Source of the DNA: Terrabacter aerolatus
GTDB taxonomy: Bacteria; Actinomycetota; Actinomycetes; Actinomycetales; Dermatophilaceae
DNA length: 64,000 nt
Reading direction: 5' to 3'
Assembly (NCBI RefSeq): GCF_007991735.1
Contig: NZ_BJYX01000016.1
Coordinates: 46,637 to 110,636, forward strand
Under the pieces are notes generated by a model that was not told the origin of the DNA, ran no database searches, and saw nothing but the letters and a program-made list of their open reading frames with translations. The translations under genes and the position numbers were made by a program. Below, in pieces: positions 19,009 through 27,802 of the stretch; the first letter of the stretch is position 1, and the number at the start of each line of letters is the position of its first letter.

Positions 19009-19434
19009 TCAGCCCAGGCGCGCCTCGAGCGAGATCGGGACGGCCTTGAGAGCCTGGCTCACGGGGCAGTTCGCCTTGGCGTCCTCGGCCGCGGCCTGGA
19101 AGTCCTCGGCCGAGAGACCCGGCACGTCGGCGACGACGCTGAGCGCGATCGCGGTGATGCCCGTGCCGGGCACGAACGTGACGTTGGCCGTCGTGTCGAG
19201 GGTGGTCGGCGGGGTACCGGCCTGGGCCAGGCCGTTGGACAGCGCCATGGAGTAGCACGAGGAGTGCGCGGCGGCGATGAGTTCCTCGGGGCTCGTCTTC
19301 CCGTTGGACGACTCCGCCCGCGAGGGCCAGTTGACGTCGTAGGTGCCGATGCCCGAGCTCTCGAGGCTGACCTGTCCGGAGCCCTCGAAGAGGGAGCCCT
19401 CCCAGTGCGTGCTGGCGGTGCGGGTGGTTGCCAT
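19009..19434 (-). CDS. OsmC/Ohr-family peroxidase (OsmC subtype)
   Basis: A 141-residue thiol peroxidase of the organic-hydroperoxide defence family. The two active cysteines are in AAAHSSCYSMALSN (about residue 60) and DAKANCPVSQALK (about 125). The N-terminal TASTHWEGSLFEGSGQVSLES resembles OsmC/YhfA more than Ohr. It is a single gene. A second, more divergent OsmC-like protein is encoded at 57794. Confidence 0.93.
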   Translation of the reverse strand: MATTRTASTHWEGSLFEGSGQVSLESSGIGTYDVNWPSRAESSNGKTSPEELIAAAHSSCYSMALSNGLAQAGTPPTTLDTTANVTFVPGTGITAIALSVVADVPGLSAEDFQAAAEDAKANCPVSQALKAVPISLEARLG

Positions 19435-19586
19435 GCCGTGCTCCTTCGGTGTGCTGTCGACGGGGCCGGACGGGCGCCGGCCTCCGCAGTGGGAACCACA
19501 GCAGCCATACCCGGTGTTCCCCGCCGCGGCCGGCGTTCACCTGACGAGATGCGCGGCCCCGCTCCCGGGGGGCGCACCAAGCGAGG

Positions 19587-20417
19587 TCAGCGGGCGGCGA
19601 GCGCCGCGTCGTAGAGCGCCTTCTTGGACAGCCCGGTGCGCGACGCGACGTCGGCCGCGACGTCCTTGAGCCGCTCCCCCGCGTCGACCCGAGTGCGTAT
19701 ACCGGCAACGGCCTCCTCGAGGGAGGGCACCACCCGCTCGGCTCCCGCCACGACGACCGTGATCTCGCCCTTGACGCCGTCCTGCGCCCAGGCGACGAGC
19801 TCCTCGAGCGTGCCGCGCCTGACCTCCTCGTAGGTCTTCGTCAGCTCCCGGCACACGGCGGCGCGTCGCTCGGGCCCGAAGGCGTCCCGCATGGCGGCCA
19901 GGGTCTCAGCGAGTCGGTGCGGGGCCTCGAAGAAGACGATGGTGCGGCGCTCGTCCCCGACCTCGGCGAGGACCTTGGCACGCTCCCCCGGCTTGCGCGG
20001 GAGGAAGCCGTCGAAGCAGAAGCGGTCGACCGGCAGGCCCGAGACCGCGAGCGCCATGAGGACGGCGCTCGGCCCGGGGACGCACGTCACGCGTACGCCC
20101 GCCTCGACGGCGGCGGCGACGAGACGGTAGCCCGGGTCGGACACGGACGGCATACCGGCGTCGGTGACGACGACGACCCGCTCGCCGGCGACGAGGCGGG
20201 CGACGAGGTCCGGGGTGCGGGCCGCCTCGTTGTGCTCGTGGTAGCTGACGACCGACCCGGCGGGCGTGACCGCGAGGTCGGCGAGCAGGCGACGGAGGCG
20301 GCGCGTGTCCTCGGCCGCGACGACGTCGGCCGTCGCCAGCTCGTGCGCGAGCCGCGGCGCCGCGTCCCGTGGGTCGCCGATCGGGGTGGCCGCGAGGACG
20401 AGGGTTCCGGTGCTCAT
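19587..20417 (-). CDS. rsmI: 16S rRNA (cytidine1402-2'-O)-methyltransferase
   Basis: RsmI methylates the 2'-OH of C1402 in the ribosomal P site. The 276-residue product has the tetrapyrrole-methylase fold: [79 protein letters not shown] and FDGFLPRK. The ATG at 20417 begins exactly at the family N-terminus. In most actinobacteria this gene is divergent from and adjacent to pmt; here pmt is over 9 kb away. Confidence 0.96.
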   Translation of the reverse strand: MSTGTLVLAATPIGDPRDAAPRLAHELATADVVAAEDTRRLRRLLADLAVTPAGSVVSYHEHNEAARTPDLVARLVAGERVVVVTDAGMPSVSDPGYRLVAAAVEAGVRVTCVPGPSAVLMALAVSGLPVDRFCFDGFLPRKPGERAKVLAEVGDERRTIVFFEAPHRLAETLAAMRDAFGPERRAAVCRELTKTYEEVRRGTLEELVAWAQDGVKGEITVVVAGAERVVPSLEEAVAGIRTRVDAGERLKDVAADVASRTGLSKKALYDAALAAR

Positions 20418-20553
20418 GACGTCATCCTCCCAGCGGACGCGTGCCCTCGAGCCTCGCGTCCGGGTCGCCCGGTCCGAGTCACCCCGGCCGGGTGAGGTGG
20501 CCACGTGCTCCCGAGCAGCACCCTGAGGACATCGACACGACCCGGGAGAGCCC

Positions 20554-21082
20554 GTGACAGATCATCCGGACGCCGAGCAGCCGGCGACGCCCCCGCCTGC
20601 GACGGCGACCACGGAGGACGCCCCCGTCGCGGCGCGGGCGCGGGCCAGATGGCTCGATGATCGGGGTCAACACGGCCATCGCGACGGCGCCGAACAGCGA
20701 GGGCGTCGGTGGCGGTGGCAGCGTCGGGGTGGGCTTCGCGATCCCGATGACCGTGGCCGTGCCGGTGGCCGACTCACTCATCTCCACGGGCCGCGCCGGG
20801 CACCCCGACCTGGGCCTCAGCGCCCAGGCCACCATCGTCCCCAGCCCGGGGTCGACCCCCGGAGGGCTCTACGTCACGGCGGTGTCACCCGGGGGTCCGG
20901 CAGCGCAGGCCGGGATCTCGCCGGGCGACATCGTCGTCGAGGTCGACGGGGAGCCGGCGACGTCGGTCGAGCAGCTCGTCCTGGTGACCCTGAGGCACCG
21001 GGCCGGCGACCGCGTGCCGTTCGTGCTGTGGCGGGCCGGGGCCCGCGTGGAGGTCTCGGTGACGCTCGGGGCCGCTCCGTGA
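20554..21082 (+). pseudogene. HtrA/DegP-type S1C serine protease with internal deletion
   Basis: The 5' part begins with GTG after GGGAG and encodes a Pro/Thr-rich cytoplasmic head ([20 protein letters not shown]) of the kind that precedes the membrane anchor in actinobacterial HtrA proteins. After about 33 codons the frame is lost. Another frame (from about 20657) then gives the end of the protease domain (GVNTAIA, GVGFAIPM) followed by a complete PDZ domain (GLYVTAVSPGGPAAQAGISPGDIVVEVDGEPATSVEQL). The membrane helix and the His-Asp-Ser catalytic region are missing. The simplest reading is one internal, out-of-frame deletion of roughly 600-800 bp. A short PDZ-only protein could still be made from the internal ATG. 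Confidence 0.75.
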
Positions 21083-21130
21083 CCGGCCCTGAGACCGGCC
21101 CTGAGACCGCTCCCGCAAGGGCCTGCGGGA
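21081..21130 (+). terminator. Repeat and small hairpin after the HtrA remnant
   Basis: Two copies of GACCGGCCCTGA are followed by a 7-bp hairpin TCCCGCA/TGCGGGA (21111-21130). It is plausibly the terminator of the former protease gene; it is weak. Confidence 0.4.
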
Positions 21131-21208
21131 CGCTCCGCCGCCGATGAGCGGCGTCCCCATGCTGGAACGCGACACACGCCGGAAACCTCGACGCGGTACG
21201 ACTGGACC

Positions 21209-24046
21209 ATGACCGACCACGGCCACACCACGACCGAGCAGCTCCTCGAGGCCGACCGACGCGAGCCGGACGCCGCGACGTTCGCCTCCGGGGTCTCCTC
21301 GGCGCAGCAGCATGCAGCCCTCCGCGCCTCCGTGCGCCAGCTGGGCACCCTGCTCGGCGAGGCGCTGACGCGGCACGAGGGTCCCGAGCTGCTCGCGCTC
21401 GTCGAGCAGGTGCGAGCGCTGGCCCGCGAGCCCGAGGACGACGACCTGCGCGCCCTGCTCGACGGCGTCGACGCACCGACCGCCGTCGTGCTCGCCCGGG
21501 CGTTCACCGCCTACTTCCAGCTCGTCAACGTCACCGAGCAGCTGCACCGCTGGCAGGAGCTCTCCGCCGTCGACGAGGCCCCGCTCGCCGGCACCGTGCG
21601 ACGCATCGGCGAGGCGCTCGAGGCGGGCAGCCTCGAGCGGTCCGAGCTGGACGACGTCCTCGCCCGCCTCGAGTACCGCCCGGTCTTCACCGCGCACCCG
21701 ACCGAGGCGACGCGCCGCACCGTGCTCAACCTGCTCCGGCGCATCGCGGTCACGGTCACCGAGCTCGAGGACCCGCGCCGGCCGTCGTCCGAGGGACCCC
21801 GTGCGGAGCGGCGACTCGCAGAGCTCGTCGACATGATGTGGCAGACCGACGAGCTGCGGATCGTGCGCCCGGAGCCCACCGACGAGGCCCGGACCGCCCT
21901 GCACACGCTGCGCTTCCTCGCCGACCAGGTGGTGCCCGACCTGCTCGCCGAGCTCGACCGGACGCTCGACGGCATCGGCGTGCAGCTCCCGACGTCCGCG
22001 CGCCCCCTGCGCTTCGGCGCGTGGGCCGGTGGCGACCGCGACGGCAACCCGAACGTCACCCCGGAGGTCACCCTCGAGGTCATCGGCCTCCAGCACGACG
22101 CCGGTCTCGCCGAGCTCGTCGAGAAGCTCGACCACATGCTCCACGAGCTGTCGTCCTCGACGCGGTTCGTCGACGTCACCGACGCCCTGAGGGACAGTCT
22201 CGAGCGCGACGCCGCAGCGCTGCCGGTGACCTACGACGCCGTCCGCCGCCTCAACGCCGAGGAGCCCTACCGGCTCAAGCTCAGCTTCGTCCGCGTGCGG
22301 CTGCTGCGCACCCGCGACCGGCTCGCGCACGGCACGGCGCACGAGCCGGGACGCGACTACGCGAGCTTCGACGAGCTGCTCGCTGACCTCGTGCTCATCC
22401 GCGAGTCGATGCTCGCGGGCGGTGACACGCTGACCGGCGACGGCGCCATCCTGCGCCTGATCCGCGGGGTCGTCGCGACCGGCACCGGCCTCGCCACGCT
22501 CGACATCCGCGAGCACAGCGCCAAGCACCACGCCGCCCTGGCCGACCTCTACGACCGCATCGGCGAGCTCGAGACCCCGTACGCCGAGCTCGACCACGCG
22601 GCGCGCATCGAGCTGCTGTCCCAGGAGATGGCGTCACGCCGTCCGCTGACGGGGGTCGGCCTCGGCGACGCCGGTGAGTCCGCGACGGCGTCGCTGTCGC
22701 TCATGGCCGCGATCCGCCGCGCCCTCGACACCTACGGCCCCGAGGCCGTCGAGACCTACATCGTGTCGATGACCCACGACGTCGACGACCTCTTCGCCGT
22801 CGTCGTCCTGGCCCGCGAGGCCGGCCTCGTCGACCTCGGCACCGACTCGGTGCCGGCGACCGCCCGCATCGGCTTCGCGCCGCTCTTCGAGACCGTGGCC
22901 GAGCTCGAGGCCGCCGGGCCGCTGCTCGAGGCCCTGCTGTCGGACCCGTCGTACCGCCGCGTCGTCGCGGCCCGCGGTGACGTGCAGGAGATCATGCTCG
23001 GCTACTCCGACTCGTCCAAGGACGCCGGCATCGCCGCGTCGCAGTGGCAGATCCACCGCGCGCAGCGGGCGCTGCGCGACGTCGCGCGCGAGCACGGTGT
23101 CGTGCTCCGGCTCTTCCACGGCCGCGGCGGCTCCGTCGGTCGTGGCGGCGGCCCGACGGGCGAGGCGATCCTGTCGCAGCCCTACGGCAGCCTCGACGGC
23201 CCGATCAAGATCACGGAGCAGGGCGAGGTCATCAGCGACAAGTACACGCTGCCGGGGCTGGCCCGGTTCAACCTCGAGACCGCGCTCGCGGCGGTCCTCG
23301 AGGCCTCGGTCCTGCACCGCAGGTCGCTGCTGCCCCGGGACGTCCTCGACGGCTGGAACGGGACGATGGACCTCGTCGCCGGCCGGGGCCAGGAGGCCTA
23401 CCGGGGACTCGTGGGCGACTCGCGGCTGGTGCCCTTCTTCGTCTCGGCCACGCCCGTCGACGAGCTCGGCAAGATGAACATCGGCTCGCGGCCGGCCAAG
23501 CGGCCCGGTGGCGCGGGTGGCCTCGAGGACCTGCGCGCGATCCCCTGGGTCTTCGGCTGGACCCAGTCGCGGATCATCCTGCCGGGGTGGTTCGGGGTCG
23601 GGTCCGGCCTCGCGGCGGCCCGCGAGGACGGCCGCGGTCGCACGCTTCGCGAGATGTACGGCTCGTGGGCGTTCTTCCGGACCTTCCTGTCGAACGTCCA
23701 GATGACCCTGACCAAGAGCGACCTCGACATCGCGGCGGGCTACGTGCGCGCGCTCGTGCCCGACGACGTCTCGGGGATCTTCGACACCATCCGTGAGGAG
23801 CACGCACGCACCGTCGAGGAGGTGCTGCGCGTCACCGGGCAGACCGAGCTGCTCGAGTCGGCTCCGGTCCTGCGGCGCACCCTCGACCTGCGCGACAGCT
23901 ACCTCGCGCCGCTGCACGCGCTGCAGACCTCGCTGCTCGCGCGGTCGCGTGCCGTGCCCGACGACGTCGAGCCCGACGCCGACGTGCAGCGGGCGCTCCT
24001 GCTGACGATCAACGGCATCGCGGCCGGGCTGCGCAACACCGGCTGA
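21209..24046 (+). CDS. ppc: Phosphoenolpyruvate carboxylase
   Basis: It makes oxaloacetate from PEP and bicarbonate, replenishing the TCA cycle. The 945-residue product matches the family length. Catalytic motifs in order: VFTAHPTEATRRT (catalytic His), WAGGDRDGNPNVTPEV, GYSDSSKDAGIAASQW, FHGRGGSVGRGGGPTGEAIL (mobile loop), TEQGEVISDKY and PWVFGWTQSRIILPGWFGVG. The C-terminus LLTINGIAAGLRNTG is the conserved allosteric end. The ATG at 21209 starts MTDHGHTTTEQLL. An IS element begins 30 bp downstream, so the native terminator has probably been separated from the gene. Confidence 0.98.
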   Translation: MTDHGHTTTEQLLEADRREPDAATFASGVSSAQQHAALRASVRQLGTLLGEALTRHEGPELLALVEQVRALAREPEDDDLRALLDGVDAPTAVVLARAFTAYFQLVNVTEQLHRWQELSAVDEAPLAGTVRRIGEALEAGSLERSELDDVLARLEYRPVFTAHPTEATRRTVLNLLRRIAVTVTELEDPRRPSSEGPRAERRLAELVDMMWQTDELRIVRPEPTDEARTALHTLRFLADQVVPDLLAELDRTLDGIGVQLPTSARPLRFGAWAGGDRDGNPNVTPEVTLEVIGLQHDAGLAELVEKLDHMLHELSSSTRFVDVTDALRDSLERDAAALPVTYDAVRRLNAEEPYRLKLSFVRVRLLRTRDRLAHGTAHEPGRDYASFDELLADLVLIRESMLAGGDTLTGDGAILRLIRGVVATGTGLATLDIREHSAKHHAALADLYDRIGELETPYAELDHAARIELLSQEMASRRPLTGVGLGDAGESATASLSLMAAIRRALDTYGPEAVETYIVSMTHDVDDLFAVVVLAREAGLVDLGTDSVPATARIGFAPLFETVAELEAAGPLLEALLSDPSYRRVVAARGDVQEIMLGYSDSSKDAGIAASQWQIHRAQRALRDVAREHGVVLRLFHGRGGSVGRGGGPTGEAILSQPYGSLDGPIKITEQGEVISDKYTLPGLARFNLETALAAVLEASVLHRRSLLPRDVLDGWNGTMDLVAGRGQEAYRGLVGDSRLVPFFVSATPVDELGKMNIGSRPAKRPGGAGGLEDLRAIPWVFGWTQSRIILPGWFGVGSGLAAAREDGRGRTLREMYGSWAFFRTFLSNVQMTLTKSDLDIAAGYVRALVPDDVSGIFDTIREEHARTVEEVLRVTGQTELLESAPVLRRTLDLRDSYLAPLHALQTSLLARSRAVPDDVEPDADVQRALLLTINGIAAGLRNTG

Positions 24047-24069
24047 CGGGGCGTGTGCCGCGTCGCCGG

Positions 24070-24075
24070 GCTAGG
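24070..24075. repeat. IS target-site duplication, left copy (GCTAGG)
   Basis: GCTAGG directly abuts the left inverted repeat and is repeated at 25182-25187. It fits the NCTAGN target known for IS481-family elements. Confidence 0.9.
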
Positions 24076-25060
24076 TGTACTGACCGGGGACGTTGGTCAA
24101 CCGGTTGAAGGGCGGCTGGTTCCCGCAGGCCGAGTGGGGCCGGTGGTGATTGTAGGCGTGGAGCCAGGCGGGCAGGGCTGCTCGTCTGGCGGCTTCGCTG
24201 TCGTAGTGGCGGGCGTAGGCCCACCCGTCGGCCAGGGTGCGGTGGAAGCGCTCGATCTTGCCGTTGGTCTGGGGCCGGTACGGGCGCGTTCGCTTGGGCG
24301 TGATGCCCAGCTCGGCACAGGTCTCACGCCACAGGAACGAGCGGTACGCCGACCCGTTGTCCGACAGCACCCGTTCGACGGTGACGCCGCGCTCGTTGAA
24401 CCAGGCGACCGCCCGGCCCAGGACGGCGGTGGCGGTGACGGCGGTCTCGTCGTCGTGGACCTCGGCGTATCCGACGCGGGAGTGGTCATCGACCACGGTG
24501 TGGACGAAGGCGTGTCCCATCTTCGGATCGCGGTGAGCGCTCTTGCCCTTGCCGGGAGTCGCAGCCCGGTTCCGGTCTCCTTGCTGACGGCCGACGTAGC
24601 GCCAGCCACCGCCGTCGGGGATGTTGCCGAGCTTCTTGACGTCCACGTGGATCATTGAGCCCGGGTGGGGGTGTTCGTAACGACGCACCGGCTCACTCGT
24701 GGCCCGGTCGACGTGGGCCAGCCGGTTGAGCCGGCACCGCACCAGGATCCGATGCGCCGTCGACGGGGCGATCCCGCAGCGCGCGGCCAGCTGGATCGGT
24801 CCTTCCCTCAGCCGAAGACGCAGGCTGACCAGGCGCTTGGTCACCGGTGCCGGGGTCTTGGACGGCATCGAGTGCGGCCGTGACGGGTGGTCCTGCATGG
24901 ATCGGTCACCGGCGCGGTAGCGGTCCACCCACCGCTTCACCGTGGGCCAGGAGCACTGGAACCGGGCGGCGACCTCACTGATCGGGTAGCCGTCCTCGAC
25001 GACGAGTCGGGCGACTTTAAGGCGGGCACGAGGAGTCAGCGCTGCGTTAGCGTGGGACAC
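24071..25060 (-). CDS. IS481-family DDE transposase
   Basis: A 329-residue transposase. The N-terminal helix-turn-helix is RLVVEDGYPISEVAARFQCSWPTVKRWVDRY. The rve/integrase core carries the DDE triad: first Asp in MIHVDVKKLG, second in VLSDNGSAY, Glu in TNGKIERFHRTL. HSACGNQPPFNRL ends the family C-terminus. The reading frame is intact. The TAG stop is provided by the duplicated target (CTAG), not by the element: the last IS codons are CAG-TAC-ACC. Start at ATG 25060. Confidence 0.95.
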   Translation of the reverse strand: MSHANAALTPRARLKVARLVVEDGYPISEVAARFQCSWPTVKRWVDRYRAGDRSMQDHPSRPHSMPSKTPAPVTKRLVSLRLRLREGPIQLAARCGIAPSTAHRILVRCRLNRLAHVDRATSEPVRRYEHPHPGSMIHVDVKKLGNIPDGGGWRYVGRQQGDRNRAATPGKGKSAHRDPKMGHAFVHTVVDDHSRVGYAEVHDDETAVTATAVLGRAVAWFNERGVTVERVLSDNGSAYRSFLWRETCAELGITPKRTRPYRPQTNGKIERFHRTLADGWAYARHYDSEAARRAALPAWLHAYNHHRPHSACGNQPPFNRLTNVPGQYT

Positions 25061-25181
25061 GGGAGGACCTTCCTGTCGAGTGAACCTTCAGCAGTTCCAC
25101 TCAACCGCGGGAGGGTCCTCCCTTCGCGTCACGTCACACCGTGTCGTCACACCGACTCGACCAACCTGTCCGGTCAGTACA
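24076..25181 (-). mobile_element. Intact IS481-family insertion sequence, 1,106 bp
   Basis: Terminal inverted repeats start TGTACTGACCGG at both ends and match at 20 of the first 23 positions. A single full-length transposase gene fills the element. Flanking 6-bp direct repeats (GCTAGG) show a recent, unrearranged insertion between ppc and the WYL regulator gene. Confidence 0.93.
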
Positions 25182-25187
25182 GCTAGG
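25182..25187. repeat. IS target-site duplication, right copy (GCTAGG)
   Basis: This is the second copy of the target. Its CTA supplies the TAG stop of the WYL regulator gene on the minus strand, so the insertion did not truncate that gene. Confidence 0.9.
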
Positions 25188-26163
25188 CCTCGACGCCACC
25201 TCCGGCGGCCCGGACCATCCGGGCGGCCTGCTCGCGCATGACGTCCCGCAGCTCGGGCGGGTCGAGCACGGTCAGCTCCCACGGCAACATGCCGAGGTGC
25301 ATCGCCATCCAGCCGAGGTGGTTGCCCCCGGCCTCGAAGATGCACCGGGAGCGGCCGTCCGCGGTCACCGCGCCCACCGATGCGGGAATCTGCTTCTCCA
25401 CCAACGCCTTCGGCGCCTCGATGCGCACGCGGCACACGTGGTCGTAGGGATCGCGCGAGATCGACCGGCGCACGTGCTCGGCCGCGTCGGGGGCGTCCTC
25501 GCGGGGCCGGAACCGCCAGCCCCGCGACTCGGCGCCCGCCATCCGGTCGAGTCGGAAGGTGCGCCAGTCCTCCCGGTCGAGGTCGTAGGCGAGCAGGTAC
25601 CACCGCCGGCCGGTGGCGACGAGGCGGTAGGGCTCGACCCGGCGCTCGCCCGAACCCCGCGGGCCGGCATACGCGAAGGTGACCCGCTCGCTCTCACGGC
25701 ACGCCCGCGCGAGGACGAGGAGCGTCCCGGCGTCGACGGGGGCGACGCCGCTGTCGAGGGTCACCGTGGCCTCGTGGATGGCCTCGACCTGGGAGCGCAG
25801 GCGGGCAGGGAGCACCTGGTCGAGCTTGGCCAGGGTGCGCACGGCCGCCTCGCCCAGCCCCTCGACGGTGCCGCCCGCGGCGAGCCGCAGGCACACCGCG
25901 ATGGCGACGGCCTCGTCGTCGTCGAGCAGGAGCGGGGGCAGCCGCCGACCGGCACCGAGCTGGTAGCCGCCACCGGCGCCGTGGGCGGCGTTGACGGGGT
26001 AGCCGAGGTCGCGCAGCCGGTCGACGTCGCGCCGCACGCTGCGGGTCGTGACGCCGAGCCGCTCCGCGAGCTCGGTGCCGCTCCAGACCGGTCTGCTCTG
26101 GAGCAGGTCGAGCAGGCGGAGCACCCGGGCCGTCGTGCCGGTGCCGTCGCTGCTCGTGGACAT
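25183..26163 (-). CDS. WYL-domain HTH regulator (YafY/DeoR-like)
   Basis: A 326-residue regulator. The N-terminal winged HTH is RVLRLLDLLQSRPVWSGTELAERLGVTTRSVRRDVDRLRDLGYPV (HTH_11). A GGGYQLGAG hinge follows, then the WYL domain (about 140-215, ESERVTFAYAGPRGSGERRVEPYRLVATGRRWYLLAYDLDREDWRTFRLDRM) and a WCX-like C-terminus. WYL domains usually sense nucleic acid or a small nucleotide-like ligand. It is divergent from two DinB-fold genes, a common pairing. The ATG at 26163 gives MSTSSDGTG. The last codon and stop lie in the IS target duplication. Confidence 0.92.
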   Translation of the reverse strand: MSTSSDGTGTTARVLRLLDLLQSRPVWSGTELAERLGVTTRSVRRDVDRLRDLGYPVNAAHGAGGGYQLGAGRRLPPLLLDDDEAVAIAVCLRLAAGGTVEGLGEAAVRTLAKLDQVLPARLRSQVEAIHEATVTLDSGVAPVDAGTLLVLARACRESERVTFAYAGPRGSGERRVEPYRLVATGRRWYLLAYDLDREDWRTFRLDRMAGAESRGWRFRPREDAPDAAEHVRRSISRDPYDHVCRVRIEAPKALVEKQIPASVGAVTADGRSRCIFEAGGNHLGWMAMHLGMLPWELTVLDPPELRDVMREQAARMVRAAGGGVEA

Positions 26164-26186
26164 GCATCGAGCATGACACGCACTGC

Positions 26187-26201
26187 GGACAGGATCTGTC
26201 C
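26187..26201. promoter_or_regulatory. Candidate operator between WYL regulator and DinB genes
   Basis: GGACAG-GAT-CTGTCC is a 15-bp dyad in the 61-bp divergent intergenic region, 23 bp from each start codon. Its central placement suggests that the WYL protein controls both directions. Confidence 0.6.
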
Positions 26202-26224
26202 TATTTGACTGGGACGCTCGGTGC

Positions 26225-26800
26225 ATGACATCGACACAGACCTCCATCGACTGGACCACCGCCCTCGTCGACCAGGCGGCCCGGCACTGGACGAACCAGC
26301 TGCGCCCCCGCTTCGAGGGGCTCACCGACGAGGAGTACCTCTGGGAGCCGACGCCGGGCGCCTGGAACGTCCACCCGCGCGGGCAGGGCTCGACGCAGAT
26401 GCAGGGCGGCAGCGGCGCGTTCACCATCGACTTCGCGCTGCCCGAGCCCGTCCCCGCACCGGTGACGACCATCGCGTGGCGACTCGCCCACCTCGTCGTC
26501 GGGGTGCTCGGCGCGCGGGTGCACAGCCACTTCGGCGGTCCTGCGGTCGACTACCTCTCCTTCGACTACGCCGGGACCGCCGACGAGGCCCTGGCCCAGC
26601 TCGACGCGGCCTTCGCGGCCTGGACCGCCGGCGCGAGGAGCTGGGACGAGGCCGCGCTCGCCGAGCCGTGCGGACCGAGCGAGGGCCCCTGGTCGGAGCA
26701 CCCGCGCGCCGAGCTCGTCCTGCACATCAACCGCGAGCTCATCCACCACGGGGCCGAGATCGCCCTGCTCCGTGACCTCCACGCCCACCGCAACGACTGA
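26225..26800 (+). CDS. DinB-fold protein 1
   Basis: A 191-residue four-helix DinB/YfiT-like protein, a superfamily that includes mycothiol- and bacillithiol-dependent transferases and hydrolases. Features: WTTALVDQAARHWTNQLRPRF (helix 1), the PTPGAWNVHPRG segment, TTIAWRLAHLVVGVLGARVHSHF (first metal His in LAH) and ELVLHINRELIHHGAEIALLRDL (HxxxH-type metal site). It is the first gene of a two-gene unit. Confidence 0.85.
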   Translation: MTSTQTSIDWTTALVDQAARHWTNQLRPRFEGLTDEEYLWEPTPGAWNVHPRGQGSTQMQGGSGAFTIDFALPEPVPAPVTTIAWRLAHLVVGVLGARVHSHFGGPAVDYLSFDYAGTADEALAQLDAAFAAWTAGARSWDEAALAEPCGPSEGPWSEHPRAELVLHINRELIHHGAEIALLRDLHAHRND

Positions 26801-26813
26801 GAGCGAGACCCTC

Positions 26814-27422
26814 ATGGCAGCCCACGTCCCACCCGTCGCCGACGAGCGCGAGAGTCTCATCGCCTACCTCGACCAGCAGCGCGACGCCTTCGCCACCGTG
26901 TCCTTCGGCCTCACCGAGGACCAGATCCGCCTCGCCCCGACCGCCGGGACCCTCAGCATCGGTGGCCTCGTCAAGCACGTCACCACCTGCGAGCGCGGCT
27001 GGACCGAGCGGATGGCCGCAGCGCCCGCGACACCCGCGCCGCCCGACCGGTCCGTCGAGGAGCAGGCCACCGCCTGGGGCGACGACTTCCGCGTCACCGA
27101 CGGCGACACCCTCGAGTCGCTGCTCGCCGCTCTCGCCGCACAGGGCGAGGTCACCCGCGGGGTCCTGCGCCATGCCGACCTCGGTGCGGCGGTGCCGGTG
27201 CCGCGCGACGCGCCGTGGTTCCCCCGCGACGTCGACGCGTGGTCCGTGCGCTGGGTCGCGATGCACCTCGTCGAGGAGCTCGCGCGGCACGCCGGCCACG
27301 CCGACATCGTCCGCGAGTCGATCGACGGGGCGACGATGTACGAGCTCGTGGCCGCCCGCGAGGGCTGGCCCGAGACCCCGTGGCTCACGCCATGGCGACC
27401 GGCCGGAGCCCCCACGGGCTGA
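26814..27422 (+). CDS. DinB-fold protein 2 (DUF664-like)
   Basis: A 202-residue DinB/DUF664 protein. The first metal His is in SIGGLVKHVTTCERGWTERM, and the second site is RWVAMHLVEELARHAGHADIVRESIDG with its HxxxxxxHxxH pattern. This is the typical actinobacterial mycothiol-dependent type. It begins 13 bp after gene 1 (ATG 26814), so the two are an operon. A hairpin terminator follows. Confidence 0.88.
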   Translation: MAAHVPPVADERESLIAYLDQQRDAFATVSFGLTEDQIRLAPTAGTLSIGGLVKHVTTCERGWTERMAAAPATPAPPDRSVEEQATAWGDDFRVTDGDTLESLLAALAAQGEVTRGVLRHADLGAAVPVPRDAPWFPRDVDAWSVRWVAMHLVEELARHAGHADIVRESIDGATMYELVAAREGWPETPWLTPWRPAGAPTG

Positions 27423-27460
27423 TGGCGCTCACCACGTCAAGCCTTGCAGGACAAAGGCGA

Positions 27461-27495
27461 AGGGCCCTTGGGAGTATGAGTCTCAAGGGCCCTTC
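27461..27495 (+). terminator. Hairpin terminator of the DinB operon
   Basis: AAGGGCCCTTG and CAAGGGCCCTT (11 bp, extendable with mismatches) flank a 13-base loop, 39 bp after the stop codon. Confidence 0.8.
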
Positions 27496-27802
27496 TGGTG
27501 TGATCGGTCGATGTGACGCTCCCGATCCACGCCTCGTCGTCTCCGGTCCCGGCCGCCTCGTCACCCGGCTGCCGCGGTGGGTTGCCCCGCCGTGTGGACC
27601 CTCGTCTCCGAGTCGTCCCGCTCCTCCCGAAGGAAGGGCGTGAGAGATTTCTATCCCTGCCTGGGGTGGTCCGCAAGGGCTTTGGCGAAACTCCTCGACG
27701 GTCCACAGGACGTCGGCGTGTCGTCCACAGCCGACGCCTCCTTCTCCACACGACGCGAGCACCGGTGCACAGCTTGTGCACCGGTCCTGTGGACGACGCG
27801 GC
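27496..27802. promoter_or_regulatory. Non-coding stretch with DnaA-box-like motifs and a 25-bp palindrome
   Basis: No gene is supported here. Five TCCACA/TGTGGA cores occur: 27593-27598, 27702-27707, 27724-27729, 27745-27750 and 27788-27793. Three of them match the actinobacterial DnaA box TTGTCCACA at 8 of 9 positions (TCGTCCACA twice, TTCTCCACA once). A palindrome at 27761-27785 (ACCGGTGCACA-GCT-TGTGCACCGGT) could form an 11-bp hairpin and end the minus-strand YqeY-like gene. Confidence 0.5.
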
